Assembly: GCF_019880245.1 (NCBI RefSeq)
Contig: NZ_CP082286.1
Span: 372,001-436,000, forward strand
Direction: 5' to 3'
From: Halobaculum roseum
Lineage (GTDB): Archaea > Halobacteriota > Halobacteria > Halobacteriales > Haloferacaceae
DNA: 64,000 nt
Numbering within the stretch: position 1 is the first letter of the stretch; each line of letters opens with the position of its first letter. Made by a program: the position numbers and the translations under genes. The notes beneath the pieces were generated by a model. It saw only the letters and a list, made by a program, of their open reading frames with translations. It made no database searches and was not told where the DNA came from. Below are positions 47,485 through 56,206 of this stretch, piece by piece.

Positions 47485-48213
47485 TCAGTCGGCGTCTGAA
47501 CCGGCGTCCGGGTCGTCTTCCGCGTCCCGGTCGCCCTCCGCGTCTCCGTCACCCTCCAGGTCCCTGTTTCCCTCGGCGGCGACGACGGAGCTGTCGTCGA
47601 CGAGCGTCGACGTGACCGCCGCGGCGACCCGCCCGAGGAGGTTCGCAGCGTACAGCGTGAGCAGGCCGACGACCACGCCGAGGCCCGCGGCGCCGAGCGC
47701 CCGCGGCATCGTGTTCACGCGGTACACCCCGAGCCGGTAGTCGATCAGCAGGAACTCGCCGTACGCCAGCGGCGCGACCAGCAGCCCCGACGCCAGCGAC
47801 AGGCCCGTCGTCAACACGACGAGCGCGATCACGGCCAGCACCATCCGCCAGCAGAGGTACAGCAGGCCGGTCCACGTCGGGCGAGCGAACACGAGCCGCT
47901 TGCAGAACTCCGCGATCCCGAGGTCCCGAGACGGGAACCACGGCGACACCTCGACGCCGAGCAGCCCGGCCGTCAGCTTCGCGTCGGCCCAGACGACTGC
48001 GACCGCTAGCAACAGCGTTCCCAACACCGCAACCGGGGCGAGGATCGTGACGCTCAGCCCCAGCGACAGCGACCCGGCGATCGAGAACGCGATCAGGTAG
48101 CCGAACCCGAGCGGGACCGCCAACGCGAGGTACAGGAGGCTTCGGTACGTGCGGGGATCGAGGGGCGCGCCCGCGAACGAGGCGAACGCGTCCCGGTAGT
48201 TCGTCGTCGTCAT
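47485..48213 (-). CDS. Membrane protein with sensor-domain fold (PF13796-like)
   Basis: 242 residues. RTYRSLLYLALAVPLGFGYLIAFSIAGSLSLGLS, PTWTGLLYLCWRMVLAVIALVVLTTGLSLASGLLVAPLAY and a C-terminal acidic tail are typical of the four-helix 'putative sensor' domain found alone in haloarchaea and before histidine kinases in actinobacteria. A paralogue is at 49446-50213. A run of six T on the minus strand (47454-47449) may terminate it. Confidence 0.8.
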   Translation of the reverse strand: MTTTNYRDAFASFAGAPLDPRTYRSLLYLALAVPLGFGYLIAFSIAGSLSLGLSVTILAPVAVLGTLLLAVAVVWADAKLTAGLLGVEVSPWFPSRDLGIAEFCKRLVFARPTWTGLLYLCWRMVLAVIALVVLTTGLSLASGLLVAPLAYGEFLLIDYRLGVYRVNTMPRALGAAGLGVVVGLLTLYAANLLGRVAAAVTSTLVDDSSVVAAEGNRDLEGDGDAEGDRDAEDDPDAGSDAD

Positions 48214-48307
48214 GCGACGGCGGGTACTGCGGTCCGAAGGCCGGTAAAACGGGAGCGCCGGCTGTTCGCCCGGCGGACCGTCGAAGGATACAAGTACGGG
48301 TTCCCGA

Positions 48308-48592
48308 TCAGGTGCCGTCCAGCGAGTAGATCAGCGCGAGCAGGCCGGCGACGTTCGCACACAGCACCGCGAGCAGCGTCGTCGCGTCGTCGAGTCCGGC
48401 GAGCGGCGCGACGCCGTAGGTGATCGGGAACGGCGCGACCGCGACGAGGGCGATGCCGACGGCGAGGTAGCGCATCATCGCGCTGTCGTGTCGGCGGTAC
48501 CCCCGGTATGCCGTCACGGCCACGGCGGTGCCGGCCACGGCCGTCGCCGCGGCAGTCAGGAACAGCAGCGTACCCGCGTCAACGGCGGTCAT
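48308..48592 (-). CDS. Small membrane protein (DUF7521-like)
   Basis: 94 residues with three hydrophobic helices (LLFLTAAATAVAGTAVAVTAYRGY, YLAVGIALVAVAPFPITYGVA, LLAVLCANVAGLLALIYSL). Its start overlaps the end of the next gene upstream (48579), so the pair is coupled. In haloarchaea such proteins sit beside a winged-helix regulator, as here. Family name from memory; function unknown. Confidence 0.75.
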   Translation of the reverse strand: MTAVDAGTLLFLTAAATAVAGTAVAVTAYRGYRRHDSAMMRYLAVGIALVAVAPFPITYGVAPLAGLDDATTLLAVLCANVAGLLALIYSLDGT

Positions 48593-48938
48593 AGATCACC
48601 CCCAACACGACGAGGAGCCCGACGAGCTGGCTGGCTGTCACCGCGAGCGAGCGGACGGTCGGGTCGGTTCCGGGGACGTTCGACAGCAGCAGGCGCAGGA
48701 GGATCGGAACCGTCGTCACGAGCACCAGCCCGACGCCGAGCAGGAGCCGCCGTCGTCCGCCGCTGTCCCGGTAGCCGTCGTACAGGCGCCGGGCGAGGTA
48801 TAGCGAGAGCACGACGGCCACGAACAACGCGGCGAACACCAGCAGGACGACCGTCGGCGACCCGCCCGTCGCCGTCTGGAGCGTCGGGAGCGTGGCCGGT
48901 TCCGCGAACGCGGCCGGTGTGGCGAGCGTGCCCGTCAT
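48579..48938 (-). CDS. Small membrane protein (DUF7521-like)
   Basis: 119 residues with an N-terminal helix (VVLLVFAALFVAVVLSLYLARRLYDGYRDS) and two more spans. ATG at 48938 overlaps the stop of the HTH gene by four bases, and its own end overlaps the next gene. The arrangement RRLYDGYRDSGGRRRLLLGVGLVLVTTVPILLRLLL parallels YRGYRRHDSAMMRYLAVGIALVAVAPFPIT in the neighbour, so the two are paralogues. Confidence 0.75.
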   Translation of the reverse strand: MTGTLATPAAFAEPATLPTLQTATGGSPTVVLLVFAALFVAVVLSLYLARRLYDGYRDSGGRRRLLLGVGLVLVTTVPILLRLLLSNVPGTDPTVRSLAVTASQLVGLLVVLGVIYDRR

Positions 48939-49279
48939 TTGAATCCCTCGTACAGCCGCGTGAAGCGGTCGGCGGCGTCGGACTCGGGTCTGTCGACCGT
49001 CACTTCGAACCCCTCGTCGGACAGTTCGAGGTGGACCGCCCTGACGCTGGCGCGATACGTCTTGTAGTGGTGACCGCCCGGATCGAGCTGCTGTTCGTCC
49101 TCCAACAGGCCGGCCTCTTGGAGCCGCTGGACCCGACGATAAACGGTCGAGGAGTCCGCGTCGCACGCCTCCGTGAGCGACTCGACGGACTTCGTGTCCC
49201 CGTACGTCTCACGGAGGATGGTCCGGGCGTAGTCGTCGCCGAGGAGGTCGACGATCCCGTCCCCGTCGTCCCCGGCCAT
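48935..49279 (-). CDS. Winged-helix transcriptional regulator
   Basis: 114 residues: IVDLLGDDYARTILRETYGDTKSVESLTEACDADSSTVYRRVQRLQEAGLLEDEQQ forms the winged helix, followed by a dimerisation helix region (SDEGFEVTVDRPESDAADRFTRL). ATG at 49279 (MAGDDGDGIV). First gene of a three-gene overlapping operon with two small membrane proteins, divergent from the sensor-domain paralogue at 49446. Signal unknown. Confidence 0.87.
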   Translation of the reverse strand: MAGDDGDGIVDLLGDDYARTILRETYGDTKSVESLTEACDADSSTVYRRVQRLQEAGLLEDEQQLDPGGHHYKTYRASVRAVHLELSDEGFEVTVDRPESDAADRFTRLYEGFK

Positions 49280-49445
49280 GATCACTGTCGTGTCGAGCAG
49301 CCGGCAAAAGCGTCCCGAATCCACGGTGGGTGTCGACACATCGTCCCCGGGTACCCAGGCGACACGCAAAACGACGGGCACACGGTTGCAGCGCGCCCGG
49401 ATCGACCCGAACGTTTATGTTCTCATATCTGACTGTTTCGCGTGT

Positions 49446-50213
49446 ATGTCCCTCCGAGCGAGCGTCGGCGTCGGACGGGGAGTCGCCTCGTTCCTCCTGT
49501 CGCCGTTCCGCCGCCAGACGTATCGCAACCTGGCGTACCTCGCGTTGGCGGTCCCGCTCGGGTTCGCGTACTTCCTCCTCGTCGCGGTCGGGGTCCCGCT
49601 GGGGATCGGGCTGGCGTTCGTGGTCGTCGGGATCCCGCTGCTCGCGCTCCTCGTCGTGTTCGCCCTCGGGCTGGCGGGGGTAGAGCGGTGGCTCGCGACG
49701 GCGCTCCTCGACGTGGAGATAGACCGCTCCGGCCCCGAACTCCCCGGGGACTCCCGCCGCGAGCGCCTCGTCTCGCTCGCGACCGACCGCTCCACGTGGA
49801 CGGCGCTCGTGTACCTCCCGACCAAACTGCTCCTCGGGGTTGCGTCGTTCACCCTGATCACGAGCACCCTGACGACCGGCGTCAGCCTCCTGCTCGTGCC
49901 CCTATACTACGACCAGCCCGGTCTGTACGTCGGCGTGGTCACCGATCGCCCGGTGGAGTTCCACCCCGCGCTGTACGTCGGCTGGAACCGCCTGCTCGTC
50001 GGCTACGAGACGGTGTTCCGGCTCGACGCCTGGCGAGTCACGACCCTCGGCGAGGCGGCGGCGGTCGCGCTCGTCGGCGCGTTCGTCCTGCTGGTCGGGC
50101 TGCAACTGCTGAACTGGCTCGCGCGCCTCTCGGGGTGGTACACGCGGCTGATGCTCGACGGGACGTACGACCTCGCGGGCGCGATGCGGCGAGCGGTCGG
50201 CGGTCGCAGGTGA
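49446..50213 (+). CDS. Membrane protein with sensor-domain fold, paralogue of 47485-48213
   Basis: 255 residues with the same landmarks as its paralogue: RQTYRNLAYLALAVPLGFAYFLLV, STWTALVYLPTKLLLGVASFTLITSTLTTGVSLLLVPLYY. No kinase domain follows. It shares a 166-base divergent promoter region with the HTH gene (a TTTATG element near 49412), so joint regulation is plausible. Confidence 0.8.
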   Translation: MSLRASVGVGRGVASFLLSPFRRQTYRNLAYLALAVPLGFAYFLLVAVGVPLGIGLAFVVVGIPLLALLVVFALGLAGVERWLATALLDVEIDRSGPELPGDSRRERLVSLATDRSTWTALVYLPTKLLLGVASFTLITSTLTTGVSLLLVPLYYDQPGLYVGVVTDRPVEFHPALYVGWNRLLVGYETVFRLDAWRVTTLGEAAAVALVGAFVLLVGLQLLNWLARLSGWYTRLMLDGTYDLAGAMRRAVGGRR

Positions 50214-50226
50214 TCTCGGACGACGG

Positions 50227-50397
50227 CTACTCGCGTCCGACCCACACTCGTTTGTCCGGCACCAGTTCGACCGTCATCGGCTCGGACACGACGAACTGAC
50301 ACGACAGCCGCAGGTAGCCGAACCGCTCGGCGAGTCGGTCCTGCCAGCGGGACGCCGCTGCATTCCCGACCGCCCACCCCTCGCTCCGTTCGGATAG
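50227..50397 (-). pseudogene. C-terminal remnant of a small (2Fe-2S ferredoxin-like?) protein
   Basis: An open stretch of 56 codons on the minus strand ends at TAG 50229-50227 and is cut off upstream by an in-frame TAG (50400-50398). It has no usable start. The residues FGYLRLSCQFVVSEPMTVEL and VPDKRVWVGRE look like the end of a haloarchaeal 2Fe-2S ferredoxin-type protein. The 5' part seems lost; the queD promoter now occupies that place. Confidence 0.45.
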
Positions 50398-50406
50398 CTA
50401 TTTATG
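50398..50406 (+). promoter_or_regulatory. TATA box of the que operon
   Basis: CTATTTATG lies about 27 bases before the queD ATG at 50429, consistent with a leaderless operon start. Confidence 0.65.
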
Positions 50407-50428
50407 CGACACCGGATATTCTTTGAAT

Positions 50429-50920
50429 ATGTCCTGGGGAATATCCGAGGAAGGCAGTGGACGGTCCGACGCCGCCGACCGAGCGGTCGTCGAACGGCTC
50501 GCCGCAGCGGGCGAGCGCGTGCTCGTCGTCGGGGAGGACCGACCGATCCGGTTCTCCGCGGGCCACCGGCTGCTCCGACACGACGGGAAGTGCAGCCGGC
50601 CGCACGGCCACAACTACGAGGCGACCGTCAGGATCGTCGGCGACCTCGGCGCCGAAGGCTGGGTGGTCGACAAGGGTGAGGTGACGGACGCGGTCGACGA
50701 GTTCGACCACCGGTTCCTCCTGGAATCGGGCGACCCGCTCGTCGAGGCGTTCGAGGCCGCCGGCGACGGCGACGCGCTGGTCGTCCTCGACGCGCCGCCG
50801 ACGGCCGAGGTGCTGTCGGTCGTGCTGGAGGAACGGCTCCGCGAGCGCCTTCCCGACCGCGTCTCCGAGGTCGCCGTCGAGGTGTCGGAGACGAGCGAGC
50901 TGTGCGCGGGCGGTATCTGA
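50429..50920 (+). CDS. queD: QueD-like 6-carboxy-tetrahydropterin synthase
   Basis: 163 residues. Zinc ligands are seen in FSAGHRLLRHDGKCSRPHGHNYEATV (H, then HGH) with the catalytic Cys in DGKCSRPHGHN, and the C-terminal VSETSELCAGG. It converts dihydroneopterin triphosphate to 6-carboxytetrahydropterin for preQ0, the archaeosine precursor. A ~35-residue N-terminal extension is unusual. First of the operon queD-queE-queC (gaps 2 and 6 bases). Confidence 0.93.
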   Translation: MSWGISEEGSGRSDAADRAVVERLAAAGERVLVVGEDRPIRFSAGHRLLRHDGKCSRPHGHNYEATVRIVGDLGAEGWVVDKGEVTDAVDEFDHRFLLESGDPLVEAFEAAGDGDALVVLDAPPTAEVLSVVLEERLRERLPDRVSEVAVEVSETSELCAGGI

Positions 50921-50922
50921 CG

Positions 50923-51741
50923 ATGCCCGTCAGCGACGATGTCGACGCCACGCCGACCGCTCCCGAGGGGCCGGCGCTCCCGATCAACGAGCTGTTCGCC
51001 TCCCTCCAGGGCGAGGGACGACTCGTCGGCGTTCCGAGTACGTTCGTCCGTACGAGCGGCTGCAACCTCCGGTGTTGGTTCTGCGACTCGTATCACACCT
51101 CGTGGGAGCCGACGCACGCGTGGATGGCCGTCGACGAGGTCGCCGAGGAGGTGCGCGCACGCGGCCCTGACCACGTGGTGCTCACGGGCGGCGAGCCGAC
51201 GATCCACGGGGAGAGCTTCGACCTCCTCGATCGCCTCGCCGGCGACCACCACCTCACCGTCGAGACGAACGGCACCGTGGTCCCGCCCGAGGGAACGCCG
51301 ATCGACCTCGCGAGTATCAGCCCGAAACTGGCCTCGTCGACACCGACGCCCGATCGGACCCCCGAAGCGGCTCGCGAGATCGGCGACGGCGACGCCAGCG
51401 ACGACGACGCCGACCTCGCGAGCGACTGGACCGAACGCCACGAGGAGAACCGCATCAACGTAGACGCCCTTGCGACGCTCGTCGAGCGATACGAGAGTCA
51501 ACTGAAGTTCGTCGTCACCGGCCGCGAGGACATGTCCGAGATCGTCGATCTCGTCGACCGCGTCCGCGACGCCGCGAGCGTCTCCGTTCCGGACGACGAA
51601 GTCCTGCTGATGCCCGAAGGGCAGACCCGCGAGCAGTTGGCCGAAACACGGACGACGGTCGCCGAGTTGGCCGCCGAGTACGGCTTCCGATACACTCCCC
51701 GCATTCACGTCGACATCTGGAACGACGCCCCCGAAACCTGA
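50923..51741 (+). CDS. queE: QueE, 7-carboxy-7-deazaguanine synthase
   Basis: 272 residues. A radical-SAM enzyme with the QueE start INELFASLQGEGRLVGVPSTFVRTSGCNLRCWFCDSYHTSW containing CxxxCxxC for the 4Fe-4S cluster, the GGEPT SAM motif, and EVLLMPEGQTREQL-like C-terminal sequence. An acidic insert (DGDASDDDADLASDW) lies near residue 150. Makes CDG from QueD product. Confidence 0.96.
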   Translation: MPVSDDVDATPTAPEGPALPINELFASLQGEGRLVGVPSTFVRTSGCNLRCWFCDSYHTSWEPTHAWMAVDEVAEEVRARGPDHVVLTGGEPTIHGESFDLLDRLAGDHHLTVETNGTVVPPEGTPIDLASISPKLASSTPTPDRTPEAAREIGDGDASDDDADLASDWTERHEENRINVDALATLVERYESQLKFVVTGREDMSEIVDLVDRVRDAASVSVPDDEVLLMPEGQTREQLAETRTTVAELAAEYGFRYTPRIHVDIWNDAPET

Positions 51742-51747
51742 TCCCCC

Positions 51748-52560
51748 ATGACCAACACCGAACCCACCGATTCTACCGACCTCACCGACCCCACGTCCCA
51801 CAGCGACACCGGAGCATCGACCACCGACCGGTCCGACCGCCCCGGAGCGGTCGTCCTCGTCTCCGGCGGGATGGACTCCGCGACGACGGCCTACGAGGCC
51901 CGCGAGCGCGGCTACGACCTCCACTTCCTGCACACCTCCTACGGCCAGAACACCGAGACGAAGGAGTACCGATGTGCCGAGGCGCTTCGCGACGAACTCC
52001 AGGTCCCGAGCGGGCGGTTCCTCCAAATCGAGACGGACCACCTCGCACGCATCGGCGCCTCCTCGCTCACCGATGCCTCGATGGCCGTCGAGGACGCCGA
52101 CATGGACGGCGACGGCGACGAGATCCCCTCCTCGTACGTCCCCTTCCGCAACGCGAACCTCCTCTCGATGGCGGTCTCCTACGCCGAGGCGAACGCCTGC
52201 GAGGCGGTGTTTGTCGGCGCCCACTCCGAGGACTACTCCGGCTACCCCGACTGCCGTCCCGAGTTCTTCGAGGCGTTCGAGCGCATGGTCGACGTCGGGA
52301 CGAAGCCCGGGACGACCATCGACATCGTCGTGCCGTTCGTGGAGGACTCCAAGACCGACATCGCCGAGCGCGGGACCGAACTGGGCGTTCCGTACGACCT
52401 GACCTGGAGCTGCTACCGCGAGGAGGCGCCCGCGTGTGGCACCTGCGACGCCTGCGCGTTCCGGCTGCAGGCGTTCCAGCGGCTCGGGATCGAGGACCCG
52501 ATCGAGTACGAGGAACGCCCGGACTACACCGGCGACGAGGACCCGACCGCCGGGGCGTAG
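51748..52560 (+). CDS. queC: QueC, 7-cyano-7-deazaguanine (preQ0) synthase
   Basis: 270 residues. PP-loop VLVSGGMDSATTAYEA near residue 37, then HTSYGQNTETKEYRCAEAL, and the zinc Cys group CYREEAPACGTCDACAFR near the C-terminus. Uses ATP and ammonia to turn CDG into preQ0, which is inserted into tRNA as archaeosine. The first ~30 residues are Thr/Asp/Ser-rich and probably disordered. Confidence 0.97.
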   Translation: MTNTEPTDSTDLTDPTSHSDTGASTTDRSDRPGAVVLVSGGMDSATTAYEARERGYDLHFLHTSYGQNTETKEYRCAEALRDELQVPSGRFLQIETDHLARIGASSLTDASMAVEDADMDGDGDEIPSSYVPFRNANLLSMAVSYAEANACEAVFVGAHSEDYSGYPDCRPEFFEAFERMVDVGTKPGTTIDIVVPFVEDSKTDIAERGTELGVPYDLTWSCYREEAPACGTCDACAFRLQAFQRLGIEDPIEYEERPDYTGDEDPTAGA

Positions 52561-52814
52561 CGTCGCCCCGTCCCGAAGAGAACGACGCCGCCCCCGGCGG
52601 GCTCGCGAACCTTCTTCAGCGGTCACGGATCCAGACGTCCCGTGACACCGTGACCTGACCCTGACCCGCGGGCGTGAAGCGGTCGCGCGACGCACCGCCC
52701 GCGGTTCCGCCGGCCCGCGCCGCAGCGCCGCGGCCGGCGTTCGCGTCGCCAGTTCGCTACCCTCCCGCTGACCGGAACCGCAAGGGATTCCCGCACACTC
52801 GCGTAGCCTCCGGT

Positions 52815-53738
52815 GTGCCGACCGTCGCCGCCGTCGACGCGCTCGAGGACCGGGTGCCGCCGCTGGTCGGGCTCGCGGTCGCCGTCGTCGCGATCTCGAC
52901 GAGCGCCATCCTCGTCGAGTTGAGCGGCGCCCCGAGCCTCGTGAAGGCGCTGTACCGCGTCGTGTTCACCACCGCGCTGCTGCTCCCGATCGCTGTGTCC
53001 CGACCGAGCGATCGCGCCGCCTTCGGCGATCTCGGGGGTCGAGATCTCCTGCTCGCGGCGGTCTCGGGCGTCGCGCTCGCGGTCCACTTCGCGTCGTGGT
53101 TCGAGAGCCTGCGCTGGACGAGCGTCGCCGCCAGCGTGACCCTCGTCCAGGCGCAGCCGCTGTTCGTCGTCGCCGGGGCGTGGGCGCTGCTCGACGAACG
53201 CGTCGGCCGGACGACGGTCGTCGGGATCGGCGTCGCACTCGTCGGCATGGCGGCGATGAGCGTCGGCGACACGCTGCTGGGCGCCGCGCCCGCCATCACC
53301 GGGCCGGACCCGCTGCTCGGGAACGCGCTCGCGGTGCTCGGCGCCGCGGCCGCCGGCGCGTACGTGCTTCTGGGTCGGTCGCTCCGCCAGCGGTTGCCGT
53401 TGCTGCCGTACGTGATCGTCGTCTACGGGACGTGTGCGCTCGCACTGCTCGCGGCGACGATCGCCCGCGGGCACCCGCTCGTGGGGTACGGGACCGACGA
53501 GTGGCTACTCTTCCTCGCGATGGCCGCTGGCCCGGGCGTGTTCGGGCACACGGTGATCAACTGGGCGCTCGCGCACGTCGAGTCCAGCGTCGTCTCGGTC
53601 TCGCTGCTGGGCGAGCCCGTCGGCAGCACGATCCTCGCGATGGTGCTGCTCGCGGAGTATCCGTCGCTGGTGACGATCGTCGGGGGCGCCGTGGTGCTCG
53701 CGGGCGTCGTCACGACGACACGGGCCCGCGAGACGTGA
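52815..53738 (+). CDS. EamA/DMT superfamily exporter
   Basis: 307 residues, ten transmembrane helices in two EamA repeats (SAILVELSGAPSLVKALYRVVF ... ASWFESLRWTSVAASVTLVQAQPLFVV; LGRSLRQRLPLLPYV ... FGHTVINWALAHVESSVVSVSLLGEPVGSTILA). GTG at 52815 was chosen; the frame runs further upstream but with Arg/Pro-rich non-membrane sequence. Substrate unknown. The 254 bases before it hold no gene that I can support. Confidence 0.88.
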   Translation: MPTVAAVDALEDRVPPLVGLAVAVVAISTSAILVELSGAPSLVKALYRVVFTTALLLPIAVSRPSDRAAFGDLGGRDLLLAAVSGVALAVHFASWFESLRWTSVAASVTLVQAQPLFVVAGAWALLDERVGRTTVVGIGVALVGMAAMSVGDTLLGAAPAITGPDPLLGNALAVLGAAAAGAYVLLGRSLRQRLPLLPYVIVVYGTCALALLAATIARGHPLVGYGTDEWLLFLAMAAGPGVFGHTVINWALAHVESSVVSVSLLGEPVGSTILAMVLLAEYPSLVTIVGGAVVLAGVVTTTRARET

Positions 53739-53784
53739 TCGCCCGGTCGCGGTCATCCCCCTGTCGGCCACGCTCCACGCGACC

Positions 53785-54270
53785 TCACTCCAGGAGTTCA
53801 CGCGTCTTCCGGTGACGATACCGGAACATCGCCTCGAACCCCGGCCAGCCGAGTGGCGACACCGTCCGGCCGAGCGAACCGCCTGGGAGTTCGTACCGGA
53901 CCTCGTCGTCGACGACGGTCTCCTCGCCGCTCTCGTAGAAGCGGTGGGTGTGGCGCCACGTCGGGAACGGTCCCCCGTCCATGGTGTCGACGAACCGCGC
54001 GCGTCCGACCTCGGGATCGGCCTCGCGTTCCTCGATGCGCGAGGTCCACGACTGGCGCGGGCCGACGCCGAACGGTCGGGCGCTCATCTCGATAGCCGTG
54101 CCGGCGGTCAGCACTTCCGGGCTCTCCTCGCCGTCGGGGCCGACGACCCGCTCGACGCGGAGGTTCATGAATCCGGGCGTCAGCGCTTCGAGCCCGCCGA
54201 TGTCGGAGTGGAACTCCCACACCTCGTCGAACGGCGCCGCGACTCGCACGCGTCGTCGGTACGTCGCCAT
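53785..54270 (-). CDS. SRPBCC / START-like cyclase-dehydrase family protein
   Basis: 161 residues. VRVAAPFDEVWEFHSDIGGLEALTPGFMNLRV is the typical SRPBCC opening, and PTWRHTHRFYESGEETVVDDEVRYELPGG with a C-terminal FEAMFRYRHRKTRELL closes the helix-grip fold with its hydrophobic ligand cavity. ATG at 54270 (MATYRRRVRV). Ligand unknown. Converges on the EamA gene. Confidence 0.85.
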   Translation of the reverse strand: MATYRRRVRVAAPFDEVWEFHSDIGGLEALTPGFMNLRVERVVGPDGEESPEVLTAGTAIEMSARPFGVGPRQSWTSRIEEREADPEVGRARFVDTMDGGPFPTWRHTHRFYESGEETVVDDEVRYELPGGSLGRTVSPLGWPGFEAMFRYRHRKTRELLE

Positions 54271-54409
54271 GGTCGATACAAGGGTCGCAGGGTGAAACAC
54301 GCATCGGCGGCGGCGATCGCTCGGTCCTTCACGAAGCCGTCGGGCACCTGATTGCGACAGGAGCGACGAAGGGGAGGTGGGGAAAGGGTCGGAGGAACGC
54401 GGTCGGACA

Positions 54410-54586
54410 TCACCGCGTAGCGGCGACGCCGACGGCGCCGACGAGCGCGCCGACGAGGAAGGCGGGTTCGGCCAGCGCGAACAGCGTCAGCGGGAACGCG
54501 GCGGCGACGGCGAACGCCGTCGCGAGGTCCGTCGGAGGGCGGTACGTGTCGTCGTGCCGGCCGTGGGCCGACTGTCGGGGATACAT
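54410..54586 (-). CDS. Small membrane protein (58 residues)
   Basis: Starts MYPRQSAHGRHDDTYRPP and has a hydrophobic C-terminal half with two short helices (ATAFAVAAAFPLTLFALA, AFLVGALVGAVGVAATR). Codon positions show the GC bias of real genes. It is divergent from fumC across 173 bases. No family recognised. Confidence 0.6.
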   Translation of the reverse strand: MYPRQSAHGRHDDTYRPPTDLATAFAVAAAFPLTLFALAEPAFLVGALVGAVGVAATR

Positions 54587-54759
54587 CGTCCTGGATGTGG
54601 TGTCGGTTAGCTGTCGATCCGGGGCCCGTCGCCCCTCGTGACACCCATTAGCTGAGTCACACTTGAACGTGAGCCAGCCGTGTCAACACACCCCGCGCCT
54701 TCCGGCGACACACGGCCGTATCGGTGGCTTTTACGACCGCTCCCCCCGAGGCGTCGCGT

Positions 54760-56184
54760 ATGAGCGAGGACACCGACGAGAGCCAGGAGTTCCGCACCGA
54801 GTCCGACAGCCTCGGCGAGATGCAGGTTCCGGCGGACGCCTACTGGGGCGCCCAGACCCAGCGCGCCGTCGAGAACTTCCCCATCAGCGGCGTCACGTTC
54901 GGGCGACGCTTCGTCCGCGCGCTCGGTGTCGTGAAGAAGGCCGCCGCGCAGGCCAACCGCGACCTGGGTCACCTGGACGAGGACACCGCCGCGGCGATCG
55001 TCGAGGCAGCGGACGAGGTCATCGCCGGCGAGCACGACGACCAGTTCCCGGTCGACGTGTTCCAGACCGGGTCGGGCACCTCCTCGAACATGAACGCCAA
55101 CGAGGTCATCGCCAACCGCGCCGCCGAGATCTCCGGGGCGGAGATCGGCGACCGCGTCATCCACCCGAACGACCACGTCAACTTCGGGCAGTCGAGCAAC
55201 GACGTGATCCCGACGGCGATGCACGTCGCCGCGCTGGAAGCGGTCGAGAAGGACCTCATGCCCGCACTGGAGGAGCTTCACGCCGCGCTGGAGGAGAAGG
55301 AAGCCGAGTTCGACGGCGTCGTCAAGACCGGCCGCACGCACCTCCAGGACGCGACGCCCGTCCGCCTCGGTCAGGAGTTCGGCGGCTACCGCGCGCAGGT
55401 ACAGAAGGGGATCAAGCGCGTCGGCGACACGCGCTATCACCTCCGTGAGCTCGCCCTCGGCGGGACGGCCGTCGGCACCGGGCTCAACACGGACCCGGAG
55501 TTCCCCGAACTCGCCGCGGAGTACATCTCCGAGGAGACGAACACGCAGTTCCGCGAGGCCGACAACCACTTCGAGGCGCAGGCGGCCCACGACGCGATGT
55601 CGGAGGCGCACGGCGCGCTCCGCACCGTCGCCGGGAGCCTCAATAAGATCGCCAACGACCTGCGGCTGCTCGCCTCCGGTCCCCGGAACGGCCTCGGCGA
55701 GATCGAACAACCGGAGAACCAGCCCGGCTCGTCGATCATGCCCGGGAAGATCAACCCCGTCGTCGCCGAGGCAGTGAACCAGGTCCACAAGCAGGTCGTC
55801 GGCAACGACGCCGCGGTCTCGGCGGGCGCCGCCGAGGGGCAGATCGACCTCAACCTCTACAAGCCGGTGCTGGCCCACAACTTCCTCCAGTCGACGGCGA
55901 TGCTCGCGAACGCGAGCTCGGTGTTCGGCGAGCGCTTCGTCGCCAAGCTCGAGGCCAACGAGGAGTACGCCGCCGAGCGCGTCGAGCAGTCGATGGCGCT
56001 GGCGACGGCACTCAACCCCGCGATCGGCTACGACAAGGCCAGCGAGGTCGCCAAGACCGCGCTGAAGGAGGACAAGACGGTCCGAGAGGTCGTGCTGGAG
56101 AAGGGGTACCTCACCGAGGAGGAGGCCGACGAGGTGCTCGATCCGGAGGCGATGACCCACCGCGGGATCCTCGGCGAGGAGTAA
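54760..56184 (+). CDS. fumC: Fumarate hydratase, class II
   Basis: 474 residues. Interconverts fumarate and malate in the TCA cycle. Family motifs: TGSGTSSNMNANEV, NDHVNFGQSSNDVIPTAMH, GRTHLQDATP, and the signature GSSIMPGKINPV with catalytic Ser. ATG at 54760 (MSEDTDESQEFRTESD). Class II (homotetramer, no Fe-S). Aspartase-type relatives differ in the substrate loop, so fumarase is favoured. Confidence 0.95.
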   Translation: MSEDTDESQEFRTESDSLGEMQVPADAYWGAQTQRAVENFPISGVTFGRRFVRALGVVKKAAAQANRDLGHLDEDTAAAIVEAADEVIAGEHDDQFPVDVFQTGSGTSSNMNANEVIANRAAEISGAEIGDRVIHPNDHVNFGQSSNDVIPTAMHVAALEAVEKDLMPALEELHAALEEKEAEFDGVVKTGRTHLQDATPVRLGQEFGGYRAQVQKGIKRVGDTRYHLRELALGGTAVGTGLNTDPEFPELAAEYISEETNTQFREADNHFEAQAAHDAMSEAHGALRTVAGSLNKIANDLRLLASGPRNGLGEIEQPENQPGSSIMPGKINPVVAEAVNQVHKQVVGNDAAVSAGAAEGQIDLNLYKPVLAHNFLQSTAMLANASSVFGERFVAKLEANEEYAAERVEQSMALATALNPAIGYDKASEVAKTALKEDKTVREVVLEKGYLTEEEADEVLDPEAMTHRGILGEE

Positions 56185-56206
56185 CTGAAACGGAGCTGAC
56201 CGCGGC

